Of a stretch of DNA of 57,982 bases, positions 32,101 through 38,732 are shown one piece after another. The stretch is from Corynebacterium yonathiae (GTDB lineage Bacteria; Actinomycetota; Actinomycetes; Mycobacteriales; Mycobacteriaceae), in contig NZ_JAKMUZ010000018.1 of NCBI RefSeq assembly GCF_027570195.1, positions 1 to 57,982 of the forward strand. Reading direction: 5' to 3'. How positions within the stretch are numbered: position 1 is the first letter of the stretch; every line of letters begins with the position of its first letter. The position numbers and the translations under genes were made by a program. Below the pieces are notes generated by a model that made no database searches, was not told the DNA's origin, and was given only the letters and a program-made list of their open reading frames with translations.

Positions 32101-32506
32101 CCTGGCCGCGGCGGTCGCACCGACGCTCCTGGAGGACCTTGGGCTTTCCGGCGACCGGGTGACGGCTACGGAGTTTAACTCGCTGCGCTCGCTCATCGAT
32201 GCCCGTACCCGGTACCGGCCCGAGGGGCGGGTGAGGGAGGCGTTGTTCGTTCTCCCCGATGACGGCGAGGCCCACAACCACGACCAGTGGCGGGACCACC
32301 TCGTCGATGACCTCTGCGTTGCCGGCGTCGCGGGAAACCACTATTCGTTCGTCCTCGGAGAGGATGCCGCGCTGACTGGGGCTCTCATCGGGGAGTACAT
32401 CGAACGCCGGCGCCGGGCACCGGAAACGGATGACAGGGCAGTGGACCCGTCGTCCGATGGAATCGACCGGTCGCGGGACCGGGGAAAGGAGATAGAAAGT
32501 GACTGA
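26180..32506 (+). CDS. NRPS: ACP-Cy-A(Cys)-PCP-Cy-PCP-TE
   Basis: This 2108-aa megasynthase has the following layout. Carrier 1 has Ser57 in IPNSLTF. Cyclisation domain 1 runs about 136-560, motif NMIVMDAGS at 261-269. The adenylation domain runs about 573-1060 with FTSGTTGRPKG and FDLSVYD. A PCP has GGDSLQF near 1130, and Cy2 runs about 1227-1620, motif DMIIGDGAS at 1359-1367. A second PCP has YDSLGF (Ser1745), and the thioesterase has GWSLGG (Ser1889). Aligning the A domain by eye to GrsA gives pocket residues D-L-Y-N-L-S-L-I-W, the published cysteine code. The layout equals yersiniabactin HMWP2 plus a thioesterase, so the expected product is a starter acyl group joined to two cysteine-derived thiazolines, released by the TE. 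No internal methyltransferase or epimerase domain is seen. Cy1 has Asn where the first catalytic Asp is expected. Confidence 0.9.
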   Translation: MTMTNETIAPAVASTAVGGTRTGVRVAPERLSESIADAIGVHLDSADVKLRDHIPNSLTFLQMLLALEDEYGVSIDYAAMDPGATVADLAATIDAARGGADAGSAAGAAADPAAATDESDDGGAGKNGADPADAVPLNPIQTAYLLGADEDIELGGQATYIYAESRHDHPLPQVEEAVQAVFGRHDVLFHRLDVDAGVLSPTGACLATVEVVGSGDDVDAAVGEIRRDMRTAARSSNEDGPMVAARLLADAGGCRMFIYFNMIVMDAGSVYLFFDELESLLAGESPAPASRYGDAVAAISARRRDGKRPEDLAYWEKKAADLPRRPEFPAAVEGGDDWSTRRLGTVLDAEVTAKLGERARRIGVTLSSLVMAVNAAVVCRWLPESALTVNVTVSERSGLAAGTRVMGDFTSSMLVGVDAGRAATIDGLAEVIDLDIREGLSHRGVSGVEVLQRFLRDAANQSQATAPVVFTSYLGGERGSGRSPVIERVYTQTAQVCLDIQVMPASGGMVLSWDVVDDYFPAVDAMFGAVAEALDVVAEGGEALPIRHAETEGAVARYNDAAGPIHDDTLVSLVEAACAATPDAPAVRLAARGISYTYAEVWARAGRIARQLSDSGVGAGDAVIVRYTKHPDDIVNMVGVLRAGAAFVPVDAGMPTQRQEYVVEASGAAGPILDTGMIDELDQSGVAGVGKPAAAEVCDRAGSAGAHSSPGTAPDDLAYVIFTSGTTGRPKGVRISHRNCVNTILDVNRRYGVTSADRIIGLSSLGFDLSVYDVFGAFAAGATVTMVGDERDADEILDVLREERVTLWNSAPALLELALVRAADDDVFPDVRTVLLSGDRIAAGLPARAMAMFPNASINSLGGATEGSIWSIHCPLQRDSLENRIPYGYPLANQGIHVLAPDGVHCPVGVPGEIHISGLGVAQGYAADPERTAAAFGHVPGIGRCYRTGDVGMFNAEGFVEFLGRRDRQVKIAGFRVELGEIESVLERSGLVTASMAAVVESGDRGLLACLYVPADDMTGSRDAVRAELARCLPAYMVPTVLLPVAHLPVTVNGKLDQEEIRRHVGAAGGGATADSEAAGAGAVGAPGSVADPGAIELVSGVFDEILGEAPSTGAADPTCGAGESFFRRGGDSLQFQVMMRAIRQKTGVRLRFRDVIADPTIAHIAGLVSEAMRESRAESEDVAEAMSSLDCAVGAGSAAGGARECSASAHGKDPVEQFGDDPHAPFPLTDMQKAYYVGRNSGFELGGVTEHYYIESVTEPGIDIDRLEEALDNLIRRHPMLRVVFTAQATQRILPEVPRYRIDVADYRAADEATVVEAVRRKRDELSHQVFDLGSWPLFHLSAFALPDGRHRLFFSVDMIIGDGASQRIFIDDLDKLYRGMELPPVTGDYRTYVLEMKRREASAVGRGEETLTRTVVEEFPPGNTLPSSGAAADVDVPRMRRLTYTFTAAETALLRERASAADGSVSALLLACYATSLSLWSRGDSVGINITTYNRDPEIADVAGVFGDFTGVILMPVKAAADHDLRWWTAELRDRLLGHIAAGYSGVSLLGAIARHRGLPVGQAVAPFVYTSLLFGEGSAAGDGSGRDAHVLGDVDYAISQTPQVLLDNQVMEVDGRINVAWDFVEQILKPELVEDIFDHYIRSVSGFAGGCPEAAPLSVGQVRHLRLAVGGTSSGGGAIDDGVAGASSAERDRSGAISRIASGNLLGRARGYLTVITGMVRADLGGAEAGADDDLFLLGYDSLGFVKLMQRIQDITGASVPLAEALAKPTPRGVAELVDQSTATPTDRRDADDPGASAADRSLVLLRSGDEARPIFLVHGGFGTVDIYRDLALAIPGGGQVWGVGFAEFERPFPHATGIGDIAAHYSGRVREVLVDGAAPAIVGWSLGGTIAAEMVLRLADLDPALVFLDSLAPGIAVDVGDFDAESEKGLLSRVVPSIANLPHGTPVSRLWAEFDGVDETDGERGARLRALAAAVAPTLLEDLGLSGDRVTATEFNSLRSLIDARTRYRPEGRVREALFVLPDDGEAHNHDQWRDHLVDDLCVAGVAGNHYSFVLGEDAALTGALIGEYIERRRRAPETDDRAVDPSSDGIDRSRDRGKEIESD

Positions 32507-33677
32507 CCGACGAAACGGCGGGGAAGCACGGGACCGCGACGGGGGCGAACCCGTGAAAGTGCTGGTGGCCGGAGGTACCGGCGTCACCGGACGGCTCGTC
32601 CGGGGGATGCTCGGCGTCGTCGATGGGATTGAGCTGGCCTACACTTCCCGGCAGAAACCGGACGATGGCCCGGGGCGGCACTTCCCGCTGAGGATCGCCG
32701 CCGGCCACAACGAGATCTGCAGGGTCTTCCACAAACACGATTGGGTGGTCAACTGCACCGGCCCGTTCGAGGTGCATGCAGACTCACTCGCCCGTGCTTG
32801 CATCGACTCAGGCACCGGGTACATCGACGTCAACGATTCGATCGACGCCCGCCGCGCAATCATGGCCCTCGACGGGGATGCTCGGCGGGAGGGGGTTCCC
32901 GTGCTCACCGGGTTCGGCCTGTGCCCGGGCTTGTCGACGGCCCTGTTGATGCTCGGGGCCCGCGCTGCGGGGGCCGAAGAGGTCCGCGATGTGCGGGTCG
33001 ATCTGCGAATTGGCGCCGACCAGGAATCCGGGGCCGCGTCCGTCGAGTCGATGTTCCGGACCATTCGCGGCGGATACCGCGCGATGCTCGGCGGCGCCAT
33101 CGTCGAAGTGCGGCGCAACCTGGTGTCGTCGCAAAGCGGAATCGGCTACGAATGCCCGGACATCGACGTCGTACGCGAGGTGTGCCCCTCGATCCTCGGA
33201 TATTCCTACCACGTCGCCTTCGATGCTCTCCCCGATGAGTCGGTGGAGAAGATCCGCACGTCGAGACTGTACGCGATGCCCGTCGTCTCCGGTCTGCTCG
33301 CCCGTCTCGGGGCGGCCGTGACGTCGCGGAAGGCGCGGGCGAAGGGCACTCCGCAACCCGCCGAGCTGGTCGTCGCACTGTCCTCCGCCGGCGCGGGCGA
33401 TGCGGGGTCGGCGGCCGAGACAACCGTCGTCCGGGCGACTGGCCCGGGTTCCTACAAAATGACCGCGGCCATTGCCGCCGCCACCGTTGCGTCGGTCATG
33501 GGGAAGCCGGTCGCGCCGGGGTGCCGGGATCTCGTCGGCCACCCCCGGCTCCTCGAACCGGTCCTCGCCTTCGCCCGCGATGCGGGCATCCATATCGAAA
33601 CGCCGCATGACAACCTGACCACGGGGCCACTGCCGGCAGCGGCCCACTGCGACACCAAAGAAAAGGAGAAACGATGA
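32499..33677 (+). CDS. saccharopine-dehydrogenase-like reductase
   Basis: This 392-aa protein begins, after a short charged lead, with VKVLVAGGTGVTGRLVRGML, an NAD(P)-binding Rossmann fingerprint of the saccharopine-dehydrogenase-like family. It continues with WVVNCTGPFEVHADSLARACIDSGTGYIDVND, typical of that family. Yersiniabactin and pyochelin loci have a separate thiazolinyl imide reductase (YbtU/PchG), which I do not see here, so this enzyme may reduce one thiazoline to thiazolidine. That role is inference. The GTG start overlaps the NRPS stop by 8 nt and has an aaaggag site. Its own stop overlaps the next gene (ATGA). Confidence 0.75.
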   Translation: MTDRRNGGEARDRDGGEPVKVLVAGGTGVTGRLVRGMLGVVDGIELAYTSRQKPDDGPGRHFPLRIAAGHNEICRVFHKHDWVVNCTGPFEVHADSLARACIDSGTGYIDVNDSIDARRAIMALDGDARREGVPVLTGFGLCPGLSTALLMLGARAAGAEEVRDVRVDLRIGADQESGAASVESMFRTIRGGYRAMLGGAIVEVRRNLVSSQSGIGYECPDIDVVREVCPSILGYSYHVAFDALPDESVEKIRTSRLYAMPVVSGLLARLGAAVTSRKARAKGTPQPAELVVALSSAGAGDAGSAAETTVVRATGPGSYKMTAAIAAATVASVMGKPVAPGCRDLVGHPRLLEPVLAFARDAGIHIETPHDNLTTGPLPAAAHCDTKEKEKR

Positions 33678-34717
33678 CGGATCAAGCTGAACGGGGTGCG
33701 GCGATCGTCGTCCGCGACCTCACGAAGAGCTACCCGATTGCGGGCAAAGCCGGCACCGCGCCCGAAGGCGGGGCAGGTGCTCCGCCGGACGGCGGGCGTA
33801 AGGGAAAGCGCGGCGCCCGGATGCGCAAGCATGTGCTCGACGGCGTGAGTTTCACCGTGCCCGCCGGGTCGATCGTGTCGTTCCTCGGCCACAACGGCGC
33901 AGGCAAGACCACCCTCATCCGAATCCTGTCGACGCTCATCACCGCAGACTCCGGCGAGGTGAGCATCTTCTCGCGCGATGTGAAAGAGGATCCGGCGGGC
34001 GTGCGCGCCGACATTGCCACCACCGGCCAATTCGCGGCGATCGACGAGAACCTCACCGGCCGGGAGAACCTGGAGTTCTTCGGGCGTCTGCGCGGACTCG
34101 ACCGCGCCGACGCGGCCGCCCGCGCGACGGAACTGCTCGCGCAATTCTCGCTCGCGGACAGTGCCTCGACGTTGGCGTCGGCCTATTCGGGTGGTATGCG
34201 GCGCCGCCTCGACATCGCCGCGTCGCTGTGCGTCGTGCCCAGGTTGCTGTTCCTCGACGAACCCACGACGGGGCTGGACCCGGTCAGCCGCGAAGAGTTG
34301 TGGGGCTTCATCCGGCAACTGCGGGACGACGGAATGACCCTGGTGCTGACCACCCAGTACCTGGAAGAGGCGGAGGCGCTGGCAGACCACGTCCATCTGC
34401 TCAAGGACCGCCGCATCGTCGCCAGCGGAACGCCGGAGGAATTGCGTCGCGACTTCGGGTCGCACGTGCTCCGCGTGTCCTTCGCCACCGCCGCCGGGGC
34501 GGAGGCATTCGCCCGCTGCCTAAGGGGAGCGTGTCTGGACCGCGCCCGCGTCGCGGGGAAGATGGTGTCCCTCGACGTCGACCCCGGACCGCAGGTCCTC
34601 GAGGCGGTGGCGCGGGCGATGGAGGCCTCGGAAGCGTTGCCGGATTCGCTGAGCGTGTCGCCGCCCACCCTTAACGAGGTGTTCATATCGATGAACGCGG
34701 GGGGTGCGGCGCGATGA
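33674..34717 (+). CDS. ABC-2 type exporter ATPase (DrrA-like)
   Basis: The 347-aa ATPase has Walker A GHNGAGKTTLIRILSTL, signature YSGGMRRRLDIAASL and Walker B LLFLDEPTTGLDPVSREELW. The TTQYLEEAEALADHVHLL stretch is typical of the DrrA/daunorubicin-resistance branch. The C-terminal 100 residues form the accessory domain of that branch. Residues 12-50 contain an inserted Gly/Lys-rich stretch. With the two permeases downstream it forms a three-part exporter, probably for the metallophore or for self-protection. It is coupled by ATGA to the genes on both sides. Confidence 0.87.
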   Translation: MTDQAERGAAIVVRDLTKSYPIAGKAGTAPEGGAGAPPDGGRKGKRGARMRKHVLDGVSFTVPAGSIVSFLGHNGAGKTTLIRILSTLITADSGEVSIFSRDVKEDPAGVRADIATTGQFAAIDENLTGRENLEFFGRLRGLDRADAAARATELLAQFSLADSASTLASAYSGGMRRRLDIAASLCVVPRLLFLDEPTTGLDPVSREELWGFIRQLRDDGMTLVLTTQYLEEAEALADHVHLLKDRRIVASGTPEELRRDFGSHVLRVSFATAAGAEAFARCLRGACLDRARVAGKMVSLDVDPGPQVLEAVARAMEASEALPDSLSVSPPTLNEVFISMNAGGAAR

Positions 34718-35466
34718 GTGCGACGTCGGTCGCGGCGTTCCTCCGTCGGGATCTGCTGCTGTTGCGACGCAACACCGCGTCGCTGATCTCCATGTTCGTC
34801 GTTCCTCCCCTCTTCCTGCTGTGCCTGTACGCGGTGTTTGGGTACTCAGCAGGGCAATCCGGCTTCGGGTACCTGCGTTTCGTGCTCGGCGGCTGCCTGT
34901 TCCAGGCGGCGATGTTCACCGCCGCGGCGTCGGCGATGGCGGTGGGACAGGACGTCGAATCCGGGCTCGTCGACCGTGTGCGCGTGTTGCCCGGGGCCAC
35001 GGGCGGCTATGTCGCCGGCAGGCTCGCCACCGATGTGCTGCGGATGTCCGCGTCGATCGCGGCGCTGCTGATCGTCGCGTGGGCCTGTGGCCTCGACATG
35101 GCTCTCGGTGACGTCGCGTGGACAGTCCTGTGGTCACTGCTCGCTGCCGCGGTCCTGTCCCTGGTCACGGACGGGGTGATCCTGATGGTGCCCGCTCCGG
35201 TGTCGACGGCCTCATCGATCCAGGCGCTGGAAATGCTGCTGCTCATGTTCTCCACCGCGTTCATTCCGACGACCGCTGTGGACGGCTCCCTGCGCGACAT
35301 CGTGCGCCACATGCCTTTTTCGCCGGTGATCGAGGTGATCAGGGCGGCGTCCCCGGGCGCCTTCCCGAATCACGCCGGGGAAGAGGCCGCCCTGTGGCTC
35401 GGTGTCGCGACGGTCGTCGGAATCGTCCTGTTCATCCGCCTGTTCACCTCGAGGAGCGAATCATGA
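34714..35466 (+). CDS. ABC-2 type permease 1 (DrrB-like)
   Basis: The 250-aa membrane protein has about six helices. The N-terminal FLRRDLLLLRRNTASLISMFVVPPLFLLCLYAVFGY is followed by GQDVESGLVDRVRVLPGATGGYVAGRLATD, the amphipathic loop usual in DrrB-type permeases. It is coupled to the ATPase upstream and to permease 2 by ATGA overlaps. It should pair with permease 2 as the membrane channel of the exporter. Confidence 0.85.
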   Translation: MSATSVAAFLRRDLLLLRRNTASLISMFVVPPLFLLCLYAVFGYSAGQSGFGYLRFVLGGCLFQAAMFTAAASAMAVGQDVESGLVDRVRVLPGATGGYVAGRLATDVLRMSASIAALLIVAWACGLDMALGDVAWTVLWSLLAAAVLSLVTDGVILMVPAPVSTASSIQALEMLLLMFSTAFIPTTAVDGSLRDIVRHMPFSPVIEVIRAASPGAFPNHAGEEAALWLGVATVVGIVLFIRLFTSRSES

Positions 35467-36200
35467 TCGACGCCATTTTCGTGCATCTGCGGCGCATCGT
35501 CCACACTTGGCTGCGGCGCCCTGACTTCTGGTTCATGACGTTCATTGCTCCGCTCGTGTACCTGTTCATCGTCAACCGCATGTTCGGTAGCCTGGTCAGG
35601 CAGCTCACCGGAGAGTTCGAACTCCGGAACGCGGTCATCCTTGTCGTAACGGCGTGGGCGTTCATCTTGGCCATCACGGGATCGTCCACCGTGTTCGTTG
35701 AACGCAGCAATGGCCTCCACGAGCGGTTGATCACAATGCCGGCACCGTACGCGGCCGTGCCGACCGCACGGATAATCGCCGAGTTCATCCGGATCATGGC
35801 GATGACGATCGTCGTCGCGGCGGTGGCCGCCTTGCTTTCCGACGGCCCCCTGGAGGTGTCCTGGTGGTGGAGGATCACGGTGACCGGCGCGATGGTTGCC
35901 GCGGCGGCCGCATGCACCGGCACGTACATCGCGTTCTCCATCACCAGCCCCCAGGGATCCGTGGCCCTTATCCCGTTGATAATCGTTGCGATGTTCGTCA
36001 ACACGGTGCTCATGCCCGCCGACCACTTCCGTCCCCTCCTGCGCGGAATCGCCGGGCACACCCCCGTATCCGCGGCCGGCGAGGCCGTCAACGGTACCGG
36101 GGCTGCGGGTCTGGTGGTCTGCGCGGCCTGGTTCTTTGGTATCGCCGTGCTCGCGGCGTGGGGCATCGCCGTGAAAACGAGGCCGGGGGAGTCTGCATGA
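35463..36200 (+). CDS. ABC-2 type permease 2 (DrrC-like)
   Basis: The 245-aa protein starts MIDAIFVHLRRIVHTWLRRPDFWFMTFIAPLVYLFIVNRMFG and carries about six helices. FVERSNGLHERLITMPAPYAAVPTARIIAEFIR is the family loop. It is the second membrane half of the Drr-type exporter. I use the ATG at 35463, which overlaps the permease 1 stop. It ends in ATGA with a 26-codon reading frame. Confidence 0.85.
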   Translation: MIDAIFVHLRRIVHTWLRRPDFWFMTFIAPLVYLFIVNRMFGSLVRQLTGEFELRNAVILVVTAWAFILAITGSSTVFVERSNGLHERLITMPAPYAAVPTARIIAEFIRIMAMTIVVAAVAALLSDGPLEVSWWWRITVTGAMVAAAAACTGTYIAFSITSPQGSVALIPLIIVAMFVNTVLMPADHFRPLLRGIAGHTPVSAAGEAVNGTGAAGLVVCAAWFFGIAVLAAWGIAVKTRPGESA

Positions 36201-36277
36201 CGGCCCGCGAATCCGAGCATCTAACCCGAAACCGCCGCGTGGACGCGGCCCACACACCCGGAGACAGAACCAGATGA
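36197..36277 (+). CDS. 26-aa linker reading frame between permease and methyltransferase
   Basis: An ATG at 36197 overlaps the permease 2 stop (ATGA). The frame runs 26 codons (MTARESEHLTRNRRVDAAHTPG...) to a TGA at 36275-36277 that itself overlaps the methyltransferase ATG (ATGA). It fills exactly what would otherwise be the only sizeable gap in this part of the operon. It may be a translated coupling peptide that carries ribosomes across, or chance. No family is recognised. Confidence 0.35.
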   Translation: MTARESEHLTRNRRVDAAHTPGDRTR

Positions 36278-36957
36278 AGTCGATCGCCCAGATCGTCCAG
36301 AACAACCGCAGGCTCCTCGCGGCCTACGAGGACAAGGTCCAGCCGAGGTTCCTAAGCCGCTATGCGCGCGAACCGATGGACGCCGCCGCCGTGTACCGGA
36401 AGCTCCGTGCGCTGGATCCCGGGCCGGATGCGCCGGCCCGGGTCCTCGACCTCGGTTGCGGAACCGGGTGGCTCGCCCGCACGCTCGCCGCTGAGTCTCG
36501 CTATCGCAGGGCGAACATCGTCGGCTACGACCTGTCGCCCAATGCGATCCGCATCGCCCGCGAACGCGCCGCCGCCGACGGGCTCGGGGCCCGGACGGAA
36601 TTCCACGTTGCCGACATCCTCACGCCGCTCGCGGGAGAGCCCGGCGGGGCCTGTGAAATCTGGGTGTGTGGCGCGCTCCACCAAATGAAGGATGCGGGAG
36701 CCGCGCTCGGCAGGGTCTCCGGGCTGCTCGCCGACAGCGGCATCGCTTACGTGCAGACGTTCGTCGAGGATCCCGACGTGAACGAGCGGGTCGACATGGC
36801 CGTCATGGCGAAGATGGGCCACCGGGTGTTCCGGGGCAGCGAGCTCGAGGACCTCGCCGAAGCCAACGGGCTGAAGCTGGACGGAGCCTCACGCGCCGGC
36901 ATGGTGTATTTCTGCACTCTCGCGAAGAAAAGCGCGATCGGGGAGGCGGGGAAGTGA
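36274..36957 (+). CDS. SAM-dependent class I methyltransferase
   Basis: This 227-aa protein has SAM motif I as RVLDLGCGTGWLARTLA near residue 52 and then NIVGYDLSPNAIRIARERAAADGL (motif II region). It belongs to the Rossmann-fold methyltransferases. In yersiniabactin and pyochelin pathways methylation is done by domains inside the synthases; here a free enzyme could N-, O- or S-methylate the product, for example the thiazolidine nitrogen. The target is inferred only from context. It is followed by a GTGA overlap to the next gene. Confidence 0.82.
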   Translation: MKSIAQIVQNNRRLLAAYEDKVQPRFLSRYAREPMDAAAVYRKLRALDPGPDAPARVLDLGCGTGWLARTLAAESRYRRANIVGYDLSPNAIRIARERAAADGLGARTEFHVADILTPLAGEPGGACEIWVCGALHQMKDAGAALGRVSGLLADSGIAYVQTFVEDPDVNERVDMAVMAKMGHRVFRGSELEDLAEANGLKLDGASRAGMVYFCTLAKKSAIGEAGK

Positions 36958-38732
36958 GCGCCGTGGACGGGACCGTCGGCCCGTGGTCGCTGCTCGCCCC
37001 GATCCGGACCCGGATGCGTGCGGTGGTCGCGTTGTCCGTCCTGTCGTCGGTGGCTACCGTCGCTTCGCTGGTCGGCATCATCGACATCGCGATGACGTAC
37101 CCGGAGGCCCCGGTGCATCGGACGTGGTTGGCCGTGGTTGTCATCGTCGTCGCCGCGACGGTGCGAATGGCTGCGGACGGCGCCGCCGGCATGCTCTCGC
37201 ACCGGGCGGATAACGACCTGCAGCTCCACCTCCGGCGCCGGTTGGTTGCCCATATCCGGAAGCTGCCGCTGGGTTGGCTGGACGCCCGGCGCTCGTCGGG
37301 GATCATCGGGTCCGTTGAGAAGGACGTCGCGGCTGTCCACCAGCTCATGGGCCACACCGTCGGCGAGACCGTGGTGGCGGTGCTGGTTCCCCTGCTTTCC
37401 CTCATCGCGCTCGTCGCGGTCGATTGGCGGATCGCGGCGGTGGCGGTCGTCCCGGTGCTGGTCACCTTCGCCCTGATGGGCGTGATGATTTCGCGCGGAG
37501 CCGGTCTTCAGCGCGACTACGAGCGAGCCTCTGAAAAAGTGACGGCTGCGGTCATCGAGTTGGTGCGCGGCATCCCGGTGATGAAGTCCTTCGGACGCGC
37601 CAGCCAGGGCGCGGGCCGCTACGATGCCGCGGCGTCGTCGTTCGTCCGCGCGTGGTCCGCCTGGTCCCGGCAGTCGAACATCTATCTCGGGCTCATCGAC
37701 GTGGTGACGTCCCCGATCACGGTCCTCGCAGTGGTGTGCGGCGCCGGCCTCGCTTTGAGGGACACCGCGGGCGGCAAACCGGAGGGTCTCGTCGCCGGGC
37801 TGGTTCTCGGCCTTGGACTCTCCGCGGCGATCGTGAGGGTGGCTATGAACTCCGAACCCATCATCGCGGGGATCGCCGCCCTGAAGTCCATCGCGGAGGT
37901 GCTGGGCACGCCGCCGATCACCGAGTCCGCCGAGCCGGTGCCCGTGCACGGAGGCGCGCTCGAGGTCCGGAACCTGGTCTTCTCCTACGGGGATGGGCCG
38001 CGGGTCCTCGACGGGATGTCCGCGACGTTCGAATCGGGGGCCCTCACGGCGCTGGTGGGACCCTCCGGTTCCGGAAAGTCCACCGTCGCCCGGCTGTTGG
38101 CGCGTTTCCACGACCCTGTCGAAGGCTCGGTGCTGCTGGGCGGCGACGATCTTCGCGACATCGCCGTGCGCGACGTGCACCGTTCGGTGTCGGTGGTGTT
38201 CCAGGATCCGCAGTTGCTCACGCTGCCCTTGCGGGAGAACATCCGGCTGGCCAGGAGAGACGCCACCGACGGCGAAATCATGGCGGCCGCGAAGCTCGCG
38301 AACCTCGATACGGTCATCGCGGCGCTGCCGAAGGGCCTGGATTCGGTGGTCAACGTCGACGTAACCTTTTCCGGTGGTGAGGCGCAGCGCGTGGCCATCG
38401 CGAGGTCGATTGTCACGGACGCGCCGGTGCTCATCTTCGACGAGGCAACCGCTTACGCGGATCCGGCTTCCGAGGCCCTCATTCAGTCCGCAATCGAGCG
38501 TTTGGCTCGTTCGCGGACGGTGATCGTGATTGCGCACAGATTGAGCACGATCCGCAACGCTGACCGCATCCTCGTTCTCGATGGGGGAGCGGTCGCGGAG
38601 GCGGGCACCCACGACGAGTTGCTTGCGCGCGGTGGCCGCTACCGGGATCTGTGGCGCGCGTTCGCCCTCGACGACGAACCATCCGCCCCGCGGGGCACTG
38701 AAGCAGACGATGAAAAGGCAGGGAACCGATGA
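36954..38732 (+). CDS. ABC transporter, TMD-NBD half 1 (YbtP/IrtA-like)
   Basis: This is a 592-aa half-transporter with an exporter-type six-helix domain (LLAPIRTRMRAVVALSVLSSVATVASLVGII...). The ATPase has Walker A GPSGSGKSTVARLLARFHD, signature FSGGEAQRVAIARSIV and Walker B VLIFDEATAYADP. With its partner downstream it matches the layout of YbtP-YbtQ and IrtA-IrtB, exporter-fold pairs that import ferric siderophores. I see no N-terminal siderophore-reductase domain as in IrtA. The GTG at 36954 overlaps the methyltransferase stop. Import rather than export is inferred from the pathway. Confidence 0.83.
   Translation: MSAVDGTVGPWSLLAPIRTRMRAVVALSVLSSVATVASLVGIIDIAMTYPEAPVHRTWLAVVVIVVAATVRMAADGAAGMLSHRADNDLQLHLRRRLVAHIRKLPLGWLDARRSSGIIGSVEKDVAAVHQLMGHTVGETVVAVLVPLLSLIALVAVDWRIAAVAVVPVLVTFALMGVMISRGAGLQRDYERASEKVTAAVIELVRGIPVMKSFGRASQGAGRYDAAASSFVRAWSAWSRQSNIYLGLIDVVTSPITVLAVVCGAGLALRDTAGGKPEGLVAGLVLGLGLSAAIVRVAMNSEPIIAGIAALKSIAEVLGTPPITESAEPVPVHGGALEVRNLVFSYGDGPRVLDGMSATFESGALTALVGPSGSGKSTVARLLARFHDPVEGSVLLGGDDLRDIAVRDVHRSVSVVFQDPQLLTLPLRENIRLARRDATDGEIMAAAKLANLDTVIAALPKGLDSVVNVDVTFSGGEAQRVAIARSIVTDAPVLIFDEATAYADPASEALIQSAIERLARSRTVIVIAHRLSTIRNADRILVLDGGAVAEAGTHDELLARGGRYRDLWRAFALDDEPSAPRGTEADDEKAGNR

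Noticed and set aside
36747..38612. 621-aa open frame on the minus strand over the ABC half-transporter
   Set aside because: Compositionally odd (His/Arg/Asp repeats) and antisense to Walker and signature motifs.
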